From the NCBI GenBank assembly GCA_946627685.1, contig CAMOVV010000082.1:1-5996 (forward strand): a stretch of 5,996 bases of DNA, read 5' to 3'. The translations under genes and the position numbers were made by a program. Numbering within the stretch: the stretch's first letter is position 1; each line of letters begins with the position of its first letter. The stretch comes from an uncultured Bacteroidales bacterium (GTDB lineage: Bacteria; Bacteroidota; Bacteroidia; Bacteroidales; UBA932). Of the stretch, positions 1 to 5,996 are shown piece by piece. The notes under the pieces were generated by a model. It searched no databases, was not told where the DNA came from, and saw nothing but the letters and a program-made list of their open reading frames with translations.

Positions 1-2211
1 CCCCTGCTGCTCGCCCAGGGCACCGAAGGCATCGCCGTCGGAATGGCCTCGAAGATTCTTCCCCACAACTTCAACGAACTGATTGACGCCTCCATAGACA
101 TCCTCGAGGGGAGGGATTTCACCATCTATCCCGACTTCCCCACCGGAGGTTACGCCGACTGTTCCAAGTACAACGACGGCCACAGGGGCGGAAGCGTGAA
201 GGTCAGGGCCAAAATTGAGAAAATCGACAAGAACACCCTGGCCATCACCGAGATACCCTATGGCAAGACCTCCGAAATCATCAAGGATTCAATCGTCAAG
301 GCCAAGGAAAAGGGGAAGATAAAAATCAAGAAAATCGAGGATTTGACCACGAAGAAGGTGGAAATCGTCATCCACCTTCCCAACGACGTCTCCCCCGACA
401 AGACCATCGACGCCCTCTACGCCTTCACGGACTGCGAGGTGAACATAGCGCCCAACGCCTGCGTCATCGTCGATCACAAGCCTCAGTTCCTCAGCGTCAA
501 GGACATCCTCATTTACGACACCAACCACACCAGGGACCTTCTTCGCCAGGAGCTGGAAATAAAGCTCGCCGAACTCGAGAACGAGTGGCACTACGACTCC
601 CTTGAGAGGATATTCTTCGAGAACCGCGTGTATAAAATTCTTGAGCAGGACCAGAAGAGCTGGGAGCAACAGGTGCAGGACATCTTCGACAAAATGAAGG
701 AGTATCAGGACCTTCTGCGCAGGGAAATCGTTATGGACGACATCCTCAGGCTCGTCGAGAAGCCCGTAAGGAAAATCTCCAAGTTCGACACCAAGGCCAT
801 GGACGAGAAAATCGCCCAGATCGAGGCTGAAATCGACAAGGTCCGGGACCAGATCGAGCATATCACGAAGTTTACCATAGACTGGTTCAAGAGCCTGAAG
901 AAAAAATACGGAGCTAACTGGCCGAGGCTTACCGAGGTCACCAGTTTCGAGCAGATTGCTGTCACGAAGGTGGTGAACAACAATGCCAAGCTTTCCGCCA
1001 ACATGGAGGAGGGTTTCGTGGGAATAGGCCTGAAGAAGGACGACAACGCCGAGTATGTGTGCGACTGTTCCGACCTCAGCGAGATAATCGTCATCGCCAA
1101 AGACGGAAGGTATTGGGTGAAAAAGGTTTCCGACAAGGAGTTCTTTGCAAAGAACCTCCTGTACGTGGGAGTTTTCAACCGCGGGGACGACCGTACCATC
1201 TACAACCTCATCTACCGCGAGGGGAAGTCGGCCCTCACCTACGCCAAGAGGTGTTCCATCACCAGCGTGACCCGCGACAAGGAGTACAACCTCACCATGG
1301 GCACCCCCGGTTCGGCCATCCTCTGGTTCACGGTCAACCATAACGGCGAGGCCGAGACGGTGAGAATCAACCTGAGGCCCAGGCCGAAGCTCAAGAAGAC
1401 TTCGATAGAGTATGATTTCTCCACCCTGGCCATAAAGGGCAAGACTTCGAGGGGAAACCTTGTGAGCAAGAATCCCATCCAGAAAATTGTCATGAAGTCC
1501 AAGGGAGTTTCTACCATCGGCGGGAAGAATATCTGGTACGATGCTGATATACAGAAGCTTAATGAGGACGGCAGGGGCGTGCTGCTGGGAGAGTTCGAGG
1601 GGCAGGACAAGGTGCTTGCCATCTTCAAGGGCGGAACCTACTATACCACCAGTTTCGACCTTAGCAACCGCTATCAGGGAGAGGTGCTGAAGATACGGAA
1701 GTTCGACCCGAGCCTGACCTACACCGTACTGTATTGGGACGGTGGGGCCAAAGCGTTCTATATCAAGAGGTTCTCCTTCACGGAAAGCGACAACAGCCCT
1801 GTTTCCTTCATCTCCGACTCGAAGGGGTCCTACCTTGTGGATATAAGCGAGGACACCCATCCGAGGTTCGAGGTCATTTTCGACGGAAAATATGCCCACA
1901 GGGAGCCTGAAGATTATCTGGCCGAGGAGTTTATCGCGAAGAAGGGCCTTGCGGCAAAGGGAAAGAAGTGTCATTCCTACGACCTGAAGGCCGTGAAATT
2001 CATAGAGCCATTGCCTGACGAGAGCGCCGGCGACGAGGACGGGGAAGATTCCGGCGAGGGCGTGGACGAAGCCCCCATTTCCCTTGATATCCAGGCGGAA
2101 TCTCCTGATATTCAGTCACCCGTCATCCCTGACGTCCAGGAAGGAAGCGGAGACGACGACTCTCCTTCTCCTCTCGACCTTGACATAGATTTCGAGCCCA
2201 CCCTGTTCTGA
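1..2211 (+). CDS. parC: DNA topoisomerase IV subunit A (ParC), 5'-truncated by window edge
   Basis: ParC is the DNA-cleaving subunit of type IIA topoisomerase IV, which with ParE decatenates daughter chromosomes. The reading frame is open from base 1, so the ATG at 43 is internal; 736 residues are visible. The first residues (LLLAQGTEGIAVGMASKILP) match the conserved segment after the catalytic tyrosine, which therefore lies upstream, outside the window. Next comes PDFPTGG (visible residues about 41-47), then a long helical, charged arm (about 178-305, coiled-coil character), then a beta-pinwheel C-terminal domain (about 315-665). No true GyrA box is seen, only a degenerate KGKTSRGN near residue 479, and the Bacteroidota-type segment after PDFPTGG favours ParC over GyrA. 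Residues 669-736 form an acidic, low-complexity tail ending in EPTLF. The stop TGA (2209-2211) overlaps the aroK start. ParE is not in the window. Identification is firm; ParC rather than GyrA is very likely. Confidence 0.95.
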   Translation, partial: PLLLAQGTEGIAVGMASKILPHNFNELIDASIDILEGRDFTIYPDFPTGGYADCSKYNDGHRGGSVKVRAKIEKIDKNTLAITEIPYGKTSEIIKDSIVKAKEKGKIKIKKIEDLTTKKVEIVIHLPNDVSPDKTIDALYAFTDCEVNIAPNACVIVDHKPQFLSVKDILIYDTNHTRDLLRQELEIKLAELENEWHYDSLERIFFENRVYKILEQDQKSWEQQVQDIFDKMKEYQDLLRREIVMDDILRLVEKPVRKISKFDTKAMDEKIAQIEAEIDKVRDQIEHITKFTIDWFKSLKKKYGANWPRLTEVTSFEQIAVTKVVNNNAKLSANMEEGFVGIGLKKDDNAEYVCDCSDLSEIIVIAKDGRYWVKKVSDKEFFAKNLLYVGVFNRGDDRTIYNLIYREGKSALTYAKRCSITSVTRDKEYNLTMGTPGSAILWFTVNHNGEAETVRINLRPRPKLKKTSIEYDFSTLAIKGKTSRGNLVSKNPIQKIVMKSKGVSTIGGKNIWYDADIQKLNEDGRGVLLGEFEGQDKVLAIFKGGTYYTTSFDLSNRYQGEVLKIRKFDPSLTYTVLYWDGGAKAFYIKRFSFTESDNSPVSFISDSKGSYLVDISEDTHPRFEVIFDGKYAHREPEDYLAEEFIAKKGLAAKGKKCHSYDLKAVKFIEPLPDESAGDEDGEDSGEGVDEAPISLDIQAESPDIQSPVIPDVQEGSGDDDSPSPLDLDIDFEPTLF

Positions 2212-2774
2212 TGATTGTTTCCCTGACAGGATTCATGGGCTCCGGGAAGAGCAGCATCGGCAGGGTACTTGCCGGGAGGCTGGGCTGCCCGTTTTTCGAC
2301 CTTGATTCCCTGATTGAAGAGGGCGAGGGGCGGTCCATTCCCGATATTTTTTCGAGCGGCGGCGAACGGCTTTTCCGCAACCTCGAGATTATGTATCTTT
2401 CAGATTTCCTGGACAGGACCCCGCGGCACTGTCCTTCAGGGCCCGCTGACAAACAGGCTCCGCCGGTGACGGCAGTGCTGGCGCTGGGAGGAGGGACGCT
2501 GACGACAGCGGAGTGCGCCGGGATGGTGGAGGAAAAGACCTTCTGCATCTACCTCAGGGCTTCTGCGGATACCCTTGTGGAGAATCTGAAGGGGGCGGAG
2601 GAAGGCCGTCCTATGCTTTCAGGGGAAAACCTTCGGGAGAGGGTTGAAGACCTGATGGCCAAGAGGAAGGATATCTACGAGGGCGCCGCCCGGGCAGTCA
2701 TCGACACCGACGGCAAAACTTACGGGGAGTCCTCCGACGAAATACTTGAAATACTGACAAACCCACATAATTGA
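2211..2774 (+). CDS. aroK: Shikimate kinase
   Basis: This cytoplasmic enzyme phosphorylates shikimate to shikimate 3-phosphate with ATP, the fifth step of the chorismate pathway to aromatic amino acids. The 187-residue protein shows the family landmarks in order: Walker A GFMGSGKS (7-14), the DLD pair D30/D32 for magnesium and shikimate, F55-R56 with a shikimate-binding arginine, the GGG loop (93-95), the lid arginine in GRPML (R133), and R152 four residues before Y156, the usual adenine-side arginine. It is slightly longer than the usual 165-175 residues because of an extra segment around residues 69-86, between the helix after R56 and the strand leading to the GGG loop. The ATG at 2211 shares its A with the parC stop (TGATG), and the N-terminus puts Walker A at the expected distance, so this start is well supported. 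There is no Shine-Dalgarno sequence; translation is probably coupled to parC. The hydrolase gene follows after 12 bases. Confidence 0.95.
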   Translation: MIVSLTGFMGSGKSSIGRVLAGRLGCPFFDLDSLIEEGEGRSIPDIFSSGGERLFRNLEIMYLSDFLDRTPRHCPSGPADKQAPPVTAVLALGGGTLTTAECAGMVEEKTFCIYLRASADTLVENLKGAEEGRPMLSGENLRERVEDLMAKRKDIYEGAARAVIDTDGKTYGESSDEILEILTNPHN

Positions 2775-2786
2775 CACCTTGCAACT
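2775..2786 (+). other. 12-base aroK-hydrolase spacer without Shine-Dalgarno
   Basis: The spacer caccttgcaact holds no purine-rich ribosome-binding sequence, in keeping with Bacteroidota, where many genes lack one. I see neither a hairpin terminator nor a clear Bacteroidota promoter (TTTG at -33 with TAnnTTTG at -7) in it or in the preceding 40 bases, so read-through from aroK is the simplest reading. Confidence 0.6.
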
Positions 2787-2849
2787 ATGAACCTTATCCT
2801 GACTTCCCTGCTGCTCGCGGCAATGTCCCTCACGGGCCCGGCGCCAGCC
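2787..2849 (+). other. Signal peptide of the GH38-like hydrolase
   Basis: Residues 1-21 have a hydrophobic stretch (LILTSLLLAAMSL) followed by small residues and prolines, with A19-P20-A21 fitting the AxA rule for signal peptidase I, so cleavage after A21 is likely. No cysteine is present in the region, so this is not a lipoprotein signal. The n-region contains no lysine or arginine, which is unusual; an upstream start cannot supply one because of the in-frame TGA at 2772-2774. Export to the periplasm is inferred, with surface exposure undetermined. Confidence 0.75.
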
Positions 2850-5693
2850 TCCGGGCCGGGTGGCGTAACCGTCGTTTCCGCATCATCGGCTCCGGCCCTG
2901 CTGCGCTCTTCCTCCCCGGAAGAACTGCTCTGCCCGGTCACCCTTACCGTCACCAACGACAACCGCCGGAAAGTCAAGACATGGTGGTCGTACGACGGAG
3001 GAATCCAAAAGAATGCCGTCACCCTCTCTCCGGGAGAGAATGTCATTTCAGGCGGCGTGCCTGAGAGCCTGGCCGGGAAGACGGCGGTCATAACCTTCGG
3101 TACCGGCGCTTCGGCCGAAGTTTCCGTTCCGGAGCCTCATAAGATGACCATATATCTGGTCCAGCACGTCCACACCGACATAGGCTACACCAAGCCCCAG
3201 ACGGAAATCCTGACGGAGCACCTGAGATACATAGACTACGCCCTGGACTACTGCGACGCCACGGCTTCATATCCGGACGACGCCCGTTTCAGATGGACCT
3301 GCGAGGCTTCCTGGGCGGTGGATGAATGGCTGAAGGTGCGTCCAAAGGAGCAGGTGGACCGGTTCCTCGACTATGTGAAGAAAGGGCTCATAGAAGTCAC
3401 AGCCATGTATTTCAACATGTCGGAAATCTCCGGGGAAGGCAACTACAGGACCTTCCTGGAGCCTGTCAGGAGATTCAGGCAGCTCGGGATTCCCGTCAGC
3501 ACGGCCATGCAGGACGACGTCAACGGCGTGGCCTGGTGCCTCGCGGACCTTCTTCCGGAAGCCGGCGTGAAATACCTTTCAATGGGCTCCAACGCCACCC
3601 GTTCCGTAGTTCCTTTCGACATTCCTACGGTGTACCGCTGGGAATCCCCGTCCGGCCGCTCCCTCATTTCCTACCGCAGCGACCACTACAACACCGGGAA
3701 TTACTGGGGAATCGAAAAGGGGGATGCCGTAAAATTCGAGGCCGGAGTGTTTTCATACCTTGAGAAACTGCGCTGCGCGGATTACCCCTACCCCTGCGTC
3801 GCAGTGCAGTACTCCGGTTTCTTCACCGACAACTCCCCTCCCAACCCGGCCGAATGCGACATGATAAGGAACTGGAACGAGAAATACGCCTGGCCGAAGC
3901 TTCGCAGCGCCACCGTCAGCGAGTTTATCAGCCGCATAGACAAGGAATACGGCGAGAGCCTGCCCGTGTACAGGGCCGCCTTCCCCGATTACTGGACCGA
4001 CGGTTTCGGCTCCGCGGCCAGGGAAACCGCCGCTTCCCGCAAGACCCAGTCTGACGCATCCGTCGTGGAGGGTCTCCTGTCCATGGCCCTTCTCGAAGGA
4101 GACAGCGGAGCCGCCGGATACGGCTCCAACCTCGACGGCATCAGGAAAAACCTCCTTTTCTATGACGAACACACCTTCGGCGCGGCCGAGAGCATCAGCG
4201 ACCCCGGCTGCGAGAACTCCATGGTCCAGTGGGCGGAGAAGGGTTCTTACGCCTGGGATGCCCTGAAGAACACCCAGATGATGTATGAAACCGCCGCAGG
4301 CCGCCTCCAGGGGAATCTTTACCGTTCCACCTATCCCACGGTGACCTTTTTCAACACCCTCGGAACCTCCCGTTCCACCCTCTGCACGATTTTCATCGAC
4401 AACTCCCTGGTCGCCCCCGGCGCCCAGTTCGAGATCACCGGCGCCGACGGGAAAGCCCTTGCAGTCCAGCAGGAATCCGTCAGAAGCGAAGGACGGTATT
4501 TCTCCGTCTGGGCCGAAGACATCCCCGCCATGGGCTACAAGACCTATGAGATAAGGCTCGGAAGCGGTTCCACCCACATTCCCGCGAAGTCGGAGTGGGA
4601 CGGAAAACCCGTTGAAAACGACTTCTACCGCCTGACCTTCGACCCGGAAAAGGGCGGAATCAGCTCGGTCTTCGACAAAAAGCTGGGGAAGGAACTTCTC
4701 GACACGGATGCGTCCTGGAACCTCGGCGAGCTTATATACGAAAGCATGGAAGGAGACCGCGGCCAGATGAACAAGCTGAGGTTTGACAAGTATTCCAGGA
4801 AAGGCTTTGAAAGCGTGAAGTTTACCGGCATAACCTCCGGAGACATGTACACTACGGTTTCATTCGTGGGTACCCTGGAAGGATGCGACAAGGACTTCGG
4901 CGTGAAGGTTGACGTGAAACTGCACAACAGAGTCAAGCGCATCGACCTTTCCTACAGGCTCAAGCGGCTGCCTGAGACGGAGCCCACCGGCATTTACGTG
5001 GCCTTCCCCTTCGGGGTGGAAGACGGAAAACTCGCATTCGACGTGCCCGGAGGCCTTCTCATAGCCGGAGAGAACCAGATTCCCGGAACGACGGCCGGCT
5101 GGAACACGGTGCAGAGTTTCGTTACCGCAAGGAACCGTGACATGCAGGTACTTGTCAGCACGGACGAAGTTCCCCTTTTCATGATGGGAGAGCTTATGAA
5201 CGACCCCTACAGGAAAGAGCATGCCCATGAAAAGACCCATTTCTTCTCGTGGGTGATGAACAACTACTGGTTCACCAACTTCAGGGCTTTCCAGGAAGGG
5301 GAATTCCGCTGGAACTACGCCCTCACCTCGCTTCCCGGAAGTTCGGAGAGCGACGCCTGGGCTTTCGGCCAGAGCCACCGCACCCCGGTTTATTCCAGGG
5401 TTCAGCCCGGAGTCCCCGCTGAAGCGGTCCGTGAAAGAGCCAGGGAACATTCGGCGCTGAGCATTGAAAGTGAGAACCTTATCCTGGTCGGGGCAGTACC
5501 GGCCCAAGACGGGAACATTCTGCTGAACGTCCGCGAGACAGCCGGCAGGGAGGCGAACCTGACGCTCCTTGACGGGAACGGCGCCAGAATGCCTTTCATA
5601 CCTGTAAACGTGCTTGACGAGCAGACCGGCAGCCTGACATCTTCCCTGAAGATAGCCCCCTACGGAAACGTATTCGTGCGGGTAAAACCCTAA
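2787..5693 (+). CDS. Secreted GH38-like glycoside hydrolase (alpha-mannosidase family)
   Basis: A 968-residue exported enzyme related to GH38, a family of zinc-dependent retaining alpha-mannosidases. Visible architecture: signal peptide (1-21), a beta-rich N-terminal domain of unknown type (about 24-117), the GH38 catalytic domain (about 121-400), a helical middle segment (about 401-500), and beta-rich C-terminal domains (about 515-965). Likely zinc ligands are H129 and D131 (HVHTDIGY), D244 in QDDVNG, also the expected nucleophile, and H462 in DEHTFG. D348 in FTDNSPP is a tentative acid/base. Compared with Golgi mannosidase II (HNDPGW, DPFG, HHDA), the residues around these ligands differ, so the substrate may not be a typical alpha-mannoside. 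The ATG at 2787 is the only plausible start, since an in-frame TGA lies five codons upstream. It follows aroK by 12 bases, probably in the same transcript. No SusC/SusD or other glycan genes are visible. Family is confident; substrate is unknown. Confidence 0.88.
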   Translation: MNLILTSLLLAAMSLTGPAPASGPGGVTVVSASSAPALLRSSSPEELLCPVTLTVTNDNRRKVKTWWSYDGGIQKNAVTLSPGENVISGGVPESLAGKTAVITFGTGASAEVSVPEPHKMTIYLVQHVHTDIGYTKPQTEILTEHLRYIDYALDYCDATASYPDDARFRWTCEASWAVDEWLKVRPKEQVDRFLDYVKKGLIEVTAMYFNMSEISGEGNYRTFLEPVRRFRQLGIPVSTAMQDDVNGVAWCLADLLPEAGVKYLSMGSNATRSVVPFDIPTVYRWESPSGRSLISYRSDHYNTGNYWGIEKGDAVKFEAGVFSYLEKLRCADYPYPCVAVQYSGFFTDNSPPNPAECDMIRNWNEKYAWPKLRSATVSEFISRIDKEYGESLPVYRAAFPDYWTDGFGSAARETAASRKTQSDASVVEGLLSMALLEGDSGAAGYGSNLDGIRKNLLFYDEHTFGAAESISDPGCENSMVQWAEKGSYAWDALKNTQMMYETAAGRLQGNLYRSTYPTVTFFNTLGTSRSTLCTIFIDNSLVAPGAQFEITGADGKALAVQQESVRSEGRYFSVWAEDIPAMGYKTYEIRLGSGSTHIPAKSEWDGKPVENDFYRLTFDPEKGGISSVFDKKLGKELLDTDASWNLGELIYESMEGDRGQMNKLRFDKYSRKGFESVKFTGITSGDMYTTVSFVGTLEGCDKDFGVKVDVKLHNRVKRIDLSYRLKRLPETEPTGIYVAFPFGVEDGKLAFDVPGGLLIAGENQIPGTTAGWNTVQSFVTARNRDMQVLVSTDEVPLFMMGELMNDPYRKEHAHEKTHFFSWVMNNYWFTNFRAFQEGEFRWNYALTSLPGSSESDAWAFGQSHRTPVYSRVQPGVPAEAVRERAREHSALSIESENLILVGAVPAQDGNILLNVRETAGREANLTLLDGNGARMPFIPVNVLDEQTGSLTSSLKIAPYGNVFVRVKP

Positions 5694-5996
5694 ATGAACT
5701 CCTCCCTCTCACGGATATCCTTGAGACGGAGCTGGATGGTGGAATTGCCGCGATAGTAGTTCTCTACGATGGAATAGCAGACGTCCATCGGGTTGCCGGC
5801 CTTGATGTAGTCGTAAAGATCGGCCATGTTGAACCCTATCGCGGGAATCTGCCTGTATGGCTGTGATTCCTGTATCAGGTCAAGCTTGAGATGGACTCCC
5901 CCGGCCCCCACCTTGCGGCCGTTGCCGTCGTCATAGACGTTTTCGGTGAGGAAGACAGGGGCCTGGTTGCCGGGGCCGAAGGGCTGGAACTGCTTG
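5690..5996 (-). CDS. recJ: Single-stranded-DNA-specific exonuclease RecJ, C-terminal part (5' end outside window)
   Basis: RecJ degrades single-stranded DNA 5' to 3' in recombination and mismatch or base-excision repair, in the cytoplasm. Only the last 101 residues are in the window; the frame is open to the right edge, so the catalytic DHH and DHHA1 domains lie beyond it, and the in-frame GTG at 5911 is not the start. The fragment begins with FQPFGPGNQAPVF (visible residues 3-15), the characteristic RecJ segment entering the OB-fold domain, then shows GVHLKL (33-38), an AIGFNM segment and YRGNSTIQLRLKDI. These match, in order, the HLK, GIAFN and FRGNRSLQL landmarks of the E. coli RecJ C-terminus. 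It ends in TAG (5692-5690), overlapping the stop codon of the convergent hydrolase gene. Nothing suggests truncation of this end. Confidence 0.93.
   Translation of the reverse strand, partial: KQFQPFGPGNQAPVFLTENVYDDGNGRKVGAGGVHLKLDLIQESQPYRQIPAIGFNMADLYDYIKAGNPMDVCYSIVENYYRGNSTIQLRLKDIREREEFI

Noticed and set aside
43..45. ATG at 43 as the parC start
   Set aside because: The same frame is open to base 1 and the 14 residues before it match conserved ParC sequence, so the gene begins outside the window.
289..1974. Very long open frame (561 codons) on the minus strand opposite parC
   Set aside because: The translation is leucine/valine/glycine-rich with no recognisable motif, and the plus-strand ParC frame is unmistakable. 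Strong G/C third-position bias removes stops from this antisense frame.
2739..2755. Direct repeat gaaatact, two copies one base apart
   Set aside because: Encodes the EILEIL helix end of shikimate kinase; too short to be a meaningful repeat or regulator site.
2771..2776. ttgaca as a -35-like box before the hydrolase
   Set aside because: It overlaps the aroK stop only 10 bases before the start codon, has no room for a -10 element, and Bacteroidota use a different promoter consensus.
3109..3120. Perfect 12-base palindrome cttcggccgaag
   Set aside because: Lies within the coding region of the hydrolase N-terminal domain, is expected by chance in GC-rich sequence, and has no T-run after it to act as a terminator.
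3326..3763. 145-codon plus-strand open frame in another frame of the hydrolase
   Set aside because: Arg/Gly/His/Ser-rich out-of-frame translation typical of a shifted GC-rich gene. The GH38 frame is intact across it, so it is not evidence of a frameshift.
3753..4577. 274-codon minus-strand open frame inside the hydrolase gene
   Set aside because: Composition (G, V, A rich) is that of an antisense shadow of a biased gene, it has no domain-like motif, and it lies wholly within the GH38 coding region.
4860..5507. 215-codon minus-strand open frame near the hydrolase 3' end
   Set aside because: Antisense shadow overlapping conserved C-terminal coding sequence; no motif and no independent start signal.
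5909..5911. GTG as the start of a small minus-strand gene of 73 codons
   Set aside because: The frame continues upstream to the window edge with conserved RecJ residues (PFGPGNQAPVF), so it is an internal valine codon.

Overview
This window is ordinary protein-coding chromosome from a Bacteroidota bacterium, most likely order Bacteroidales. The basis is the recognisable Bacteroidota forms of topoisomerase IV subunit A and RecJ, and start codons with no Shine-Dalgarno sequence in front of them. G+C is high (by eye close to 60%, third codon positions mostly C or G). Within the order this would fit an Alistipes-like or other high-GC lineage better than Bacteroides proper; that narrower placement is inference.

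Layout. From base 1 to 5693 three genes run left to right with almost no gap: the 3' three-quarters or more of parC (5' end outside the window), aroK (shikimate kinase, start codon overlapping the parC stop by one base), and, 12 bases later, a large secreted glycoside hydrolase related to family GH38 alpha-mannosidases. A fourth gene, recJ, enters from the right edge on the minus strand and meets the hydrolase gene tail to tail, the two stop codons sharing bases. No stretch over 300 bases lacks a gene; the longest non-coding stretch is 12 bases.

Function. parC (chromosome decatenation), aroK (aromatic amino acid synthesis) and recJ (single-strand DNA exonuclease in repair) are housekeeping genes with no shared pathway. 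The hydrolase carries a signal peptide and presumably acts on glycans outside the cytoplasm. The tight parC-aroK-hydrolase packing suggests one transcript, with any promoter upstream of the window. No RNA genes, mobile elements, CRISPR arrays, convincing promoters or hairpin terminators were seen.

The points most worth a second look are the divergent active-site motifs and unassigned N-terminal domain of the GH38-like enzyme, its housekeeping neighbourhood, the acidic C-terminal tail of ParC ending in a clamp-motif-like peptide, and an insertion in the shikimate kinase. I see no sign of an undescribed multi-gene system in these 6 kb.
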